From the NCBI RefSeq assembly GCF_029227915.1, contig NC_079883.1, forward strand, positions 11,780,001-11,844,000: 64,000 nt of DNA, given 5' to 3'. The notes beneath the pieces were generated by a model, which saw only the letters and a program-made list of their open reading frames with translations, ran no database searches and was not told where the DNA came from. Numbering within the stretch: the first letter of the stretch is position 1; each line of letters starts with the position of its first letter. Origin of the DNA: Hydractinia symbiolongicarpus. Its lineage: Eukaryota > Cnidaria > Hydrozoa > Anthoathecata > Hydractiniidae. Of this stretch, positions 53,417-64,000 are shown in pieces. Made by a program: the position numbers and the translations under genes.

Positions 53417-53797
53417 TTACTTCTTCTGTCCTTTGTCGTTCTTCTTTGGGAGTAAGACAGCTTGAATGTTTGGCAAAACACCACCAGCTGCAATGGTTAC
53501 ACCGCTCAAAAGTTTGTTTAATTCTTCATCATTACGAACAGCCAATTGTAAATGTCTTGGAATAATCCTAGCTTTTTTGTTGTCTCTTGTTGCGTTACCA
53601 GCCAACTCCAATATCTCAGCAGATAAATATTCCAAGACGGCTGCTAAGTAAACTGGTGCTCCAGATCCAATTCGGTTAGCATAGTGCCCTCTACGAAGGA
53701 ATCTATGCACTCTACCGACTGGAAATTGAAGTCCAGCTCTTGAGGATCTTGTCTTGGCTTTAGCCTTAGCTTTTCCACCTTTTCCACGTCCAGACAT
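53417..53797 (-). CDS. H2A: Histone H2A, unit 10 (Ala70Thr)
   Basis: A substitution at 53590 turns GCA into ACA at codon 70, so GNAARDNKK reads GNATRDNKK. The site follows the central helix of the fold, in a motif that is nearly invariant in canonical H2A, so the change may be mildly deleterious. Confidence 0.98.
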   Translation of the reverse strand: MSGRGKGGKAKAKAKTRSSRAGLQFPVGRVHRFLRRGHYANRIGSGAPVYLAAVLEYLSAEILELAGNATRDNKKARIIPRHLQLAVRNDEELNKLLSGVTIAAGGVLPNIQAVLLPKKNDKGQKK

Positions 53798-54081
53798 AAC
53801 TGCGATTTGATTTGTAAGTTAATACAAAAACGTACGAATATTTAACGTAAGTGTTAACGAAATAAACTTTACTCGTTTTTTCATCATAAAAATAGGATCG
53901 AAATCATGTTTTTTTAACCAATCATAATTAAGTATTAAACAAAAGATTTTTTTTTTAACCAATTAAATTGCGTATCGGCGTTTTCGGATCGAATTCGATC
54001 CGATTTTTTTACTTATAAACAAAAAGTTTTGACTTGCAGTTTAATGCTTATTTACAAGTTAAGTAGCAAAAATTTTTAACC

Positions 54082-54486
54082 ATGTCTGACGCAGCAGCTA
54101 AAGGAGGAAAACAGGCACCTAAAGTAGCCAAGAAAGGTGAAAAAAGAGCCGGCAAAAAAGGAGGAAAGATTGGTGGAACTGGTGAAAAGAAACGCAAGAG
54201 AAAGAGAAAGGAAAGTTATGCTATTTACATCTACAATGTTTTGAAACAAGTTCACCCAGATGTCGGAGTTTCAAGCAAAGCTATGAGCATCATGAACTCA
54301 TTTGTCAACGACATCTTTGAGCGCATTGCTTCCGAAGCTTCGCGTTTGGCTCTTCAAAACAAAAAGTCGACCATCTCTTCTCGTGAAATTCAAACTGCAG
54401 TACGTCTTCTCTTGCCTGGAGAACTTGCAAAACACGCAGTCAGTGAAGGAACAAAAGCCGTCACAAAATACACAAGCAGCAAGTAA
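54082..54486 (+). CDS. H2B: Histone H2B, unit 10
   Basis: Consensus protein; ACC to ACT at 54396 is silent. Confidence 0.99.
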   Translation: MSDAAAKGGKQAPKVAKKGEKRAGKKGGKIGGTGEKKRKRKRKESYAIYIYNVLKQVHPDVGVSSKAMSIMNSFVNDIFERIASEASRLALQNKKSTISSREIQTAVRLLLPGELAKHAVSEGTKAVTKYTSSK

Positions 54487-54946
54487 ACCAACGTCTACCA
54501 AACACAAACGGTCTTTTTTAAGACCACACATCTTTAAAAAAACATTTACTTGGCGTCACTACAAGTTAACCGAAGTTAATAAAACTTCTAAATAATGTGC
54601 TTAAGAACACTAGCCTACATTTAAAATACTTCCCCATGTGTGTGTGGATTAGCTTCACTTTTCATACGTATTATTAGCTGTACTTGCAGAAAAGACAAGT
54701 ACATTGATCCATGTTATTGCTTACATTTAACTTAACCCAGCTTTTCACGGAAACACTCCCAGGCAAATTAACCCTACAAAGTATTTCTAAATTTTTTTTG
54801 TGTCATATATGACATAGTATCGTATAGCAATAAATGTAACTGTGACAAGACTTTACACATTGTGTAATTTGGAAGCGTGCACAAAGTAATGTTTTAAAAG
54901 ATTTGTGGCTATAAAAATAGCCGTTTTTGTTGAGCAATGACAACGC

Positions 54947-55303
<357 letters not shown>

Positions 55304-55781
55304 TTAACAGAATTCAGACAGCTTTAAAAAGAGGCCATAAAATTACCTACTGCTCGTGGAAACACCCTAATTAACCAATAGAGTTGCGTCATTACAAAAT
55401 GTTCCGAACATTTTGTACATTTTTTTAAGTAAAACTGTAGTTTTTTTAAAAATTCGTGGTCTTAATGTTTCAGTAAGGCAATAAATTTGGCATCGTTGGA
55501 ATTCGCCAAACCTTCTGCTACTTACTAAAAAAAAAAAAAGTCAAAAGCTTTTGTGTATCAGAAGATACAGCCGTTTTCCCGTAGCCAAAAAACACAGATT
55601 TTATAAAAATGTTAAAGTAATGAGCGTAATGTCATTATGCAGCCAATCAGAAATTACTTTCTTAGCACCAATCAAATGGTTTGTTTTGAACCTTAGCTGT
55701 CAATCAATATGAGAAATAAAACTTTGGCGCGATAGTGCATTTTAGACCGTCTTGTGTATCCGTACTACATCGACTTCTTAA

Positions 55782-56195
<414 letters not shown>

Positions 56196-56556
56196 GCATC
56201 TTACCAAACAAAAAACGGCTATTTTTATAGCCACACATCCATAAAAAATATTACGGCTAGCTTTTTATATCAAACTTTGTCCTGCTTTCTGTTTAAATTT
56301 TATGCTACATAAAAATTTTATGCTACATAAAGTTTGACAATGTTAAAAATATGAAGGGCAAGAAAAGTAAAAGCAAGAAAATAAGAAATTTAAAAACGAA
56401 AATACTTAAACTTAGGGAATCTAATCTTAAATTTACTCTTTTTTAACTGTTTAAGTGACTTAAACAAGTTTAACTTTGTACCAAGATAATGTTTTTTTGT
56501 AAATGTGTGGCTATAAAAATAGCCGTTTGTTAATGTAATAGCCAGATACACACAAA

Positions 56557-57108
56557 TTATTTTTTTGCGGTCTTCTTTGCTGCCTTTTTGGGAGTCTTTT
56601 TGACCTTCTTTGCTGCAGGTTTTTTAGCAACAGGCTTCTTTGTGGGTTTCTTAGCTGCTGGTTTCTTAGCCGAGGCTTTCTTTGTGGCAGGCTTCTTTGC
56701 TGCTTTCTTTGGCGTGCTCTTCTTTGCTGGCTTCTTTTTTGGTGTACTTTTCTTTGCAGTAGGCTTCTTTGCCGTTGGCTTTTTTGCTGCGGCCTTTTTC
56801 TTAGGTTTTTCTTTTTTTACCTGACCTAGCTTGAATGATCCAGAAGCACCAGTGCCTTTAGTTTGAATCAAATCGCCTGATGTTACTCCTCGTTTAAGAG
56901 CCATTTTCAGATGATGATCTGAGTTTTCAGCAACTTTGTAATTTGCATGAATATATTTTGTAATAGCTTGGCGAGATGAACCACCGCGTTCCTTTAGGGT
57001 AGCGATAGCAGCCTTGATCATGTCCACATATTTAGGGTGATCAGCTGTCTTCTTTGCAGCAGGTTTCTTCTTGGGTGCGATTTTCTTTGGAGAAGCTGCT
57101 TCACTCAT
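56557..57108 (-). CDS. H1: Linker histone H1, unit 10
   Basis: Consensus copy. Confidence 0.98.
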   Translation of the reverse strand: MSEAASPKKIAPKKKPAAKKTADHPKYVDMIKAAIATLKERGGSSRQAITKYIHANYKVAENSDHHLKMALKRGVTSGDLIQTKGTGASGSFKLGQVKKEKPKKKAAAKKPTAKKPTAKKSTPKKKPAKKSTPKKAAKKPATKKASAKKPAAKKPTKKPVAKKPAAKKVKKTPKKAAKKTAKK

Positions 57109-57687
57109 TTTTAATGTTTTCTTACAACAATCCAACGATAAACGATGCTTGTTATCACAGTAGAAGTATACTAAACATTACCGTGTAAATGAGATATAAT
57201 TTAAGACGGTGCGAAGTATGCGGACGTAAAAGTACCACTCCCGGGAATTGATTTGGCGCGAAAACAGAAATGTGTGTTTCTGTACATCGTATAATGTCCG
57301 TTTTGGGTGCCGCGACTATGCGAAAGCATGTTAATTTTTATTTGTAGTACGACGCAATAGTCTGCAAGAGAAGCTGCTGGAGTTTGAGGTCTTCAGCATT
57401 ACATCTAGTCTGTTAATTTGGGCTTCTTCCGCGCTCGTGTTAGGATTTTCATAAAGCGTTCTTTGGTTTGCGTTGCGTATGTCGGCCTACATCATCGACA
57501 CGGCCTGTTTCCGGCTATTAGGAGCAATTCATATATTGGGCACTGCGTTTCGACTTTTTTATTAGACCACAGTAAAAAAATTCACTCACAGAAGTCCCTT
57601 TCTTTCATGGCTACAAACACGAAGAATTCTGTCGTAAGTAAAACGAATGCGCAAGCCAAAATGACGATGGGGCGAAGTCATAAGCAT

Positions 57688-57760
57688 GGCCCTGTGGCCC
57701 AATGGATAAGGCATCTGACTACGAATCAGGGGATTCCAGGTTCGACTCCTGGCAGGGTCG
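57688..57760 (+). tRNA. trnR-ACG: tRNA-Arg(ACG), unit 11
   Basis: Consensus copy. Confidence 0.97.
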
Positions 57761-58082
57761 CACTGTCGCATTTCGGCTGCATGGTCTACTGTGTAACGCG
57801 CGCGCACGTTCTGGCGTAATGCGTTGATAAACGGAATGTACGCAGACATATTGGAAAGTAATATCACGCACTTAGTATCGTCGCCTTTGTTAGCATTCAT
57901 GTAAGTTACCATCCACTCGCTACAGTCGCTCTCCATCCTACGGCTAAATCAACAGCCGTGATTTTTACTATGTCGCCGTCCATCCGTACGCGGTGACAGT
58001 TGTAAGCTTTACAGTAACGTGACATGCTCCACAAGCAGTTACGGTGTGTGGACGATGCCTATCATGGCAACGCTTGTTCTTT

Positions 58083-58267
58083 ATCGCTTCTCGGCCTAAT
58101 GGCTAAGATCAAGTGTAGTATCTGTTCTTATCAGTTTAATATCTGGTAGGCCATTCTCTGAATGGTCAGTATATTAATCTGATTTTTGGCCTTGGGTCAT
58201 GGAGGTGGATTCATTCACGCCGTGACCACGGGTTGCCTTGGTGTTGCACTATTACCGATGGCGGCCC
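58083..58267 (+). ncRNA. U2: U2 snRNA, unit 11
   Basis: Consensus copy. Confidence 0.96.
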
Positions 58268-58459
58268 ACATAAGCAATAAAAGAATAATAGCAGTCCTCT
58301 TTCCGACGGCACTCTGCATAGTCTACGGCGGGAACAAAACGCGTACACTGGGGGAGAATACAGCCTATGCCCCGCGACACGGCAGTTTATAACACACTCA
58401 AGCCACAAGCATTAACAAACTTTGAAGGGTACCCTCATGCTACGGTGCAGTTCCAACTC

Positions 58460-58623
58460 ATACTTACCTGACGGGGAAGTAAAGACTGATCAATGAGGGT
58501 TTTCTTCCAGAGTGAGGCTCTTGCATTGCACTACGCTTGGGCTGACCTCTGCGATTACTGCAAACGTCAGTAACTCGACCGTACAATTTCTGGTAGTGGG
58601 GGCCTGCGTCCGCGCTCGCCCCC
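58460..58623 (+). ncRNA. U1: U1 snRNA, unit 11
   Basis: Consensus copy. Confidence 0.97.
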
Positions 58624-58951
58624 TCCTTAAGTCAAAATGAATGAGCTTAGAAAAGTTGCGCGGCCAAATGTCGGTGGTGACTTAAACGCTAAGGTAAAAC
58701 CTCGCTTGGCTGTTACGAAACGTGATTGCGATATAAGTCCTCGGAAGGCGGCGGAATTTTATTTTATTTGCCATTCCGTCAGGGTTATTGGATGATCGGC
58801 AATAGATCGAGTTTGTATGCATTTGAAAGCTCTTTTTTCTCGTACTATCACCTGAAAATGTCGTAGGAAAATGTCATAGGAAACACTTTCAACAACCGCC
58901 ACGTTCCTTAATTGTTATAACAAGAAATATATCACAGCAAATGAAAATGAA

Positions 58952-59071
58952 AAGCCTACGACACCGGGAGTTCCCAGGCGGTCCCCCATCCAAGTACTAT
59001 CCCGGCCCGACGATGCTTAACTTCCGTGATCAGACGAGAACGGGTGTGTTCATCGTGGTATGGCCGTAGAC
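58952..59071 (-). rRNA. 5S rRNA: 5S rRNA, unit 11
   Basis: Consensus copy. Confidence 0.97.
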
Positions 59072-59268
59072 ATTAGTAGGTGCAAATACGTGCAATTTAT
59101 TTTGACGTTGTGATCAAATTTTTTTATTTAATTTCTTTGAGTTACTTAGGACAAGGCGTATGCATGGATTATCTATTAGACTTTAAGGTTATAGTTTTGT
59201 GAAAAAAACAATGTTTTTTTAAAGATGTGTGGCTATAAAAATAGCCGTTGTTTTCTGAGTGTAGCGGT

Positions 59269-59649
59269 TTACTTCTTCTGTCCTTTGTCGTTCTTCTTTG
59301 GGAGTAAGACAGCTTGAATGTTTGGCAAAACACCACCAGCTGCAATGGTTACACCGCTCAAAAGTTTGTTTAATTCTTCATCATTACGAACAGCCAATTG
59401 TAAATGTCTTGGAATAATCCTAGCTTTTTTGTTGTCTCTTGCTGCGTTACCAGCCAACTCCAATATCTCAGCAGATAAATATTCCAAGACGGCTGCTAAG
59501 TAAACTGGTGCTCCAGATCCAATTCGGTTAGCATAGTGCCCTCTACGAAGGAATCTATGCACTCTACCGACTGGAAATTGAAGTCCAGCTCTTGAGGATC
59601 TTGTCTTGGCTTTAGCCTTAGCTTTTCCACCTTTTCCACGTCCAGACAT
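59269..59649 (-). CDS. H2A: Histone H2A, unit 11
   Basis: Consensus protein, no change seen. Confidence 0.99.
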   Translation of the reverse strand: MSGRGKGGKAKAKAKTRSSRAGLQFPVGRVHRFLRRGHYANRIGSGAPVYLAAVLEYLSAEILELAGNAARDNKKARIIPRHLQLAVRNDEELNKLLSGVTIAAGGVLPNIQAVLLPKKNDKGQKK

Positions 59650-59933
59650 AACTGCGATTTGATTTGTAAGTTAATACAAAAACGTACGAATATTTAACGT
59701 AAGTGTTAACGAAATAAACTTTACTCGTTTTTTCATCATAAAAATAGGATCGAAATCATGTTTTTTTAACCAATCATAATTAAGTATTAAACAAAAGATT
59801 TTTTTTTTAACCAATTAAATTGCGTATCGGCGTTTTCGGATCGAATTCGATCCGATTTTTTTACTTATAAACAAAAAGTTTTGACTTGCAGTTTAATGCT
59901 TATTTACAAGTTAAGTAGCAAAAATTTTTAACC

Positions 59934-60338
59934 ATGTCTGACGCAGCAGCTAAAGGAGGAAAACAGGCACCTAAAGTAGCCAAGAAAGGTGAAAAAAGAG
60001 CCGGCAAAAAAGGAGGAAAGATTGGTGGAACTGGTGAAAAGAAACGCAAGAGAAAGAGAAAGGAAAGTTATGCTATTTACATCTACAATGTTTTGAAACA
60101 AGTTCACCCAGATGTCGGAGTTTCAAGCAAAGCTATGAGCATCATGAACTCATTTGTCAACGACATCTTTGAGCGCATTGCTTCCGAAGCTTCGCGTTTG
60201 GCTCTTCAAAACAAAAAGTCGACCATCTCTTCTCGTGAAATTCAAACCGCAGTACGTCTTCTCTTGCCTGGAGAACTTGCAAAACACGCAGTCAGTGAAG
60301 GAACAAAAGCCGTCACAAAATACACAAGCAGCAAGTAA
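59934..60338 (+). CDS. H2B: Histone H2B, unit 11
   Basis: Consensus copy. Confidence 0.99.
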   Translation: MSDAAAKGGKQAPKVAKKGEKRAGKKGGKIGGTGEKKRKRKRKESYAIYIYNVLKQVHPDVGVSSKAMSIMNSFVNDIFERIASEASRLALQNKKSTISSREIQTAVRLLLPGELAKHAVSEGTKAVTKYTSSK

Positions 60339-60798
60339 ACCAACGTCTACCAAACACAAACGGTCTTTTTTAAGACCACACATCTTTAAAAAAACATTTA
60401 CTTGGCGTCACTACAAGTTAACCGAAGTTAATAAAACTTCTAAATAATGTGCTTAAGAACACTAGCCTACATTTAAAATACTTCCCCATGTGTGTGTGGA
60501 TTAGCTTCACTTTTCATACGTATTATTAGCTGTACTTGCAGAAAAGACAAGTACATTGATCCATGTTATTGCTTACATTTAACTTAACCCAGCTTTTCAC
60601 GGAAACACTCCCAGGCAAATTAACCCTACAAAGTATTTCTAAATTTTTTTTGTGTCATATATGACATAGTATCGTATAGCAATAAATGTAACTGTGACAA
60701 GACTTTACACATTGTGTAATTTGGAAGCGTGCACAAAGTAATGTTTTAAAAGATTTGTGGCTATAAAAATAGCCGTTTTTGTTGAGCAATGACAACGC

Positions 60799-61155
<357 letters not shown>

Positions 61156-61633
61156 TTAACAGAATTCAGACAGCTTTAAAAAGAGGCCATAAAATTACCT
61201 ACTGCTCGTGGAAACACCCTAATTAACCAATAGAGTTGCGTCATTACAAAATGTTCCGAACATTTTGTACATTTTTTTAAGTAAAACTGTAGTTTTTTTA
61301 AAAATTCGTGGTCTTAATGTTTCAGTAAGGCAATAAATTTGGCATCGTTGGAATTCGCCAAACCTTCTGCTACTTACTAAAAAAAAAAAAAGTCAAAAGC
61401 TTTTGTGTATCAGAAGATACAGCCGTTTTCCCGTAGCCAAAAAACACAGATTTTATAAAAATGTTAAAGTAATGAGCGTAATGTCATTATGCAGCCAATC
61501 AGAAATTACTTTCTTAGCACCAATCAAATGGTTTGTTTTGAACCTTAGCTGTCAATCAATATGAGAAATAAAACTTTGGCGCGATAGTGCATTTTAGACC
61601 GTCTTGTGTATCCGTACTACATCGACTTCTTAA

Positions 61634-62047
<414 letters not shown>

Positions 62048-62408
62048 GCATCTTACCAAACAAAAAACGGCTATTTTTATAGCCACACATCCATAAAAAA
62101 TATTACGGCTAGCTTTTTATATCAAACTTTGTCCTGCTTTCTGTTTAAATTTTATGCTACATAAAAATTTTATGCTACATAAAGTTTGACAATGTTAAAA
62201 ATATGAAGGGCAAGAAAAGTAAAAGCAAGAAAATAAGAAATTTAAAAACGAAAATACTTAAACTTAGGGAATCTAATCTTAAATTTACTCTTTTTTAACT
62301 GTTTAAGTGACTTAAACAAGTTTAACTTTGTACCAAGATAATGTTTTTTTGTAAATGTGTGGCTATAAAAATAGCCGTTTGTTAATGTAATAGCCAGATA
62401 CACACAAA

Positions 62409-62960
62409 TTATTTTTTTGCGGTCTTCTTTGCTGCCTTTTTGGGAGTCTTTTTGACCTTCTTTGCTGCAGGTTTTTTAGCAACAGGCTTCTTTGTGGGTT
62501 TCTTAGCTGCTGGTTTCTTAGCCGAGGCTTTCTTTGTGGCAGGCTTCTTTGCTGCTTTCTTTGGCGTGCTCTTCTTTGCTGGCTTCTTTTTTGGTGTACT
62601 TTTCTTTGCAGTAGGCTTCTTTGCCGTTGGCTTTTTTGCTGCGGCCTTTTTCTTAGGTTTTTCTTTTTTTACCTGACCTAGCTTGAATGATCCAGAAGCA
62701 CCAGTGCCTTTAGTTTGAATCAAATCGCCTGATGTTACTCCTCGTTTAAGAGCCATTTTCAGATGATGATCTGAGTTTTCAGCAACTTTGTAATTTGCAT
62801 GAATATATTTTGTAATAGCTTGGCGAGATGAACCACCGCGTTCCTTTAGGGTAGCGATAGCAGCCTTGATCATGTCCACATATTTAGGGTGATCAGCTGT
62901 CTTCTTTGCAGCAGGTTTCTTCTTGGGTGCGATTTTCTTTGGAGAAGCTGCTTCACTCAT
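62409..62960 (-). CDS. H1: Linker histone H1, unit 11
   Basis: Consensus copy. Confidence 0.98.
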   Translation of the reverse strand: MSEAASPKKIAPKKKPAAKKTADHPKYVDMIKAAIATLKERGGSSRQAITKYIHANYKVAENSDHHLKMALKRGVTSGDLIQTKGTGASGSFKLGQVKKEKPKKKAAAKKPTAKKPTAKKSTPKKKPAKKSTPKKAAKKPATKKASAKKPAAKKPTKKPVAKKPAAKKVKKTPKKAAKKTAKK

Positions 62961-63539
62961 TTTTAATGTTTTCTTACAACAATCCAACGATAAACGATGC
63001 TTGTTATCACAGTAGAAGTATACTAAACATTACCGTGTAAATGAGATATAATTTAAGACGGTGCGAAGTATGCGGACGTAAAAGTACCACTCCCGGGAAT
63101 TGATTTGGCGCGAAAACAGAAATGTGTGTTTCTGTACATCGTATAATGTCCGTTTTGGGTGCCGCGACTATGCGAAAGCATGTTAATTTTTATTTGTAGT
63201 ACGACGCAATAGTCTGCAAGAGAAGCTGCTGGAGTTTGAGGTCTTCAGCATTACATCTAGTCTGTTAATTTGGGCTTCTTCCGCGCTCGTGTTAGGATTT
63301 TCATAAAGCGTTCTTTGGTTTGCGTTGCGTATGTCGGCCTACATCATCGACACGGCCTGTTTCCGGCTATTAGGAGCAATTCATATATTGGGCACTGCGT
63401 TTCGACTTTTTTATTAGACCACAGTAAAAAAATTCACTCACAGAAGTCCCTTTCTTTCATGGCTACAAACACGAAGAATTCTGTCGTAAGTAAAACGAAT
63501 GCGCAAGCCAAAATGACGATGGGGCGAAGTCATAAGCAT

Positions 63540-63612
63540 GGCCCTGTGGCCCAATGGATAAGGCATCTGACTACGAATCAGGGGATTCCAGGTTCGACTC
63601 CTGGCAGGGTCG
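63540..63612 (+). tRNA. trnR-ACG: tRNA-Arg(ACG), unit 12
   Basis: Consensus copy in the unit truncated by the window end. Confidence 0.97.
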
Positions 63613-63934
63613 CACTGTCGCATTTCGGCTGCATGGTCTACTGTGTAACGCGCGCGCACGTTCTGGCGTAATGCGTTGATAAACGGAATGTACGCAGACA
63701 TATTGGAAAGTAATATCACGCACTTAGTATCGTCGCCTTTGTTAGCATTCATGTAAGTTACCATCCACTCGCTACAGTCGCTCTCCATCCTACGGCTAAA
63801 TCAACAGCCGTGATTTTTACTATGTCGCCGTCCATCCGTACGCGGTGACAGTTGTAAGCTTTACAGTAACGTGACATGCTCCACAAGCAGTTACGGTGTG
63901 TGGACGATGCCTATCATGGCAACGCTTGTTCTTT

Positions 63935-64000
63935 ATCGCTTCTCGGCCTAATGGCTAAGATCAAGTGTAGTATCTGTTCTTATCAGTTTAATATCTGGTA
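63935..64000 (+). ncRNA. U2: U2 snRNA, unit 12, cut by window end
   Basis: First 66 nt only, including the branch-point recognition sequence. The truncation is due to the window, not the genome. Confidence 0.95.

Larger units (their letters stand above)
63540..64000 (+). repeat. Array unit 12 (cut by window end)
   Basis: Holds the tRNA gene and the first 66 nt of U2; the array continues to the right of the window. Confidence 0.97.

Overview
The window is a tandem multigene array from an animal nuclear genome. One unit of about 5,852 bp is repeated head to tail: the end of one unit (1-46), eleven further units starting at each tRNA gene (47, 5899, 11750, 17602, 23454, 30948, 36800, 40132, 45984, 51836, 57688), and the start of a twelfth (63540 to the window end). 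The order in a full unit is tRNA-Arg(ACG) (+), U2 snRNA (+), U1 snRNA (+), 5S rRNA (-), histone H2A (-), H2B (+), H4 (-), H3 (+), H1 (-). The histone genes are intronless, and each ends in a 3' stem-loop 21-32 nt past the stop codon, as in replication-dependent animal histone genes. H2A/H2B and H4/H3 are divergent pairs sharing a promoter region. H2B/H4 and H3/H1 converge.

The organism is an invertebrate metazoan. AT-rich spacers, the 5S sequence, a 134-residue H2B with a long basic tail, and an H2A with NRIGSG and a short KNDKGQKK tail would fit a cnidarian, perhaps a hydrozoan. This is an impression from memory, not a database result.

Two units are rearranged. Unit 5 (23454-30947) has an extra 1,642 bp that repeats the H4-H3 divergent pair. 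Unit 7 (36800-40131) has lost 2,521 bp carrying H2B, H4 and H3, leaving H2A next to H1. Both junctions carry one extra base. In unit 9 the H4 gene has a stop at codon 12. Intact genes in the window are H1 11, H2A 11, H2B 10, H3 11, H4 10 (plus one broken), 5S 11, U1 11, U2 11 (plus one cut by the window end) and tRNA-Arg 12.

The units are otherwise almost identical. By eye I count about 22 substitutions and one 1-bp deletion over all units, seven of the substitutions in unit 8. This implies very recent amplification or strong homogenisation.

The array joins supply of chromatin protein (five histones), splicing (U1, U2) and translation (5S, tRNA-Arg) in one repeat, mixing Pol II and Pol III genes. 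Candidate control elements include a shared PSE-like element 46-57 bp upstream of U1 and U2, a shared 3'-box-like element 11-12 bp past both snRNAs, E2F-like sites before H1 and H3, an H1 AC box (AAACACA), CCAAT boxes, two palindromes in the divergent promoters, and an A-rich element after every histone stem-loop that could be the U7 target. No mobile element, CRISPR array or other protein gene was found. Coordinates of control elements are given for unit 1. In complete units other than unit 5 and unit 7 they recur at the same distance from the tRNA start.
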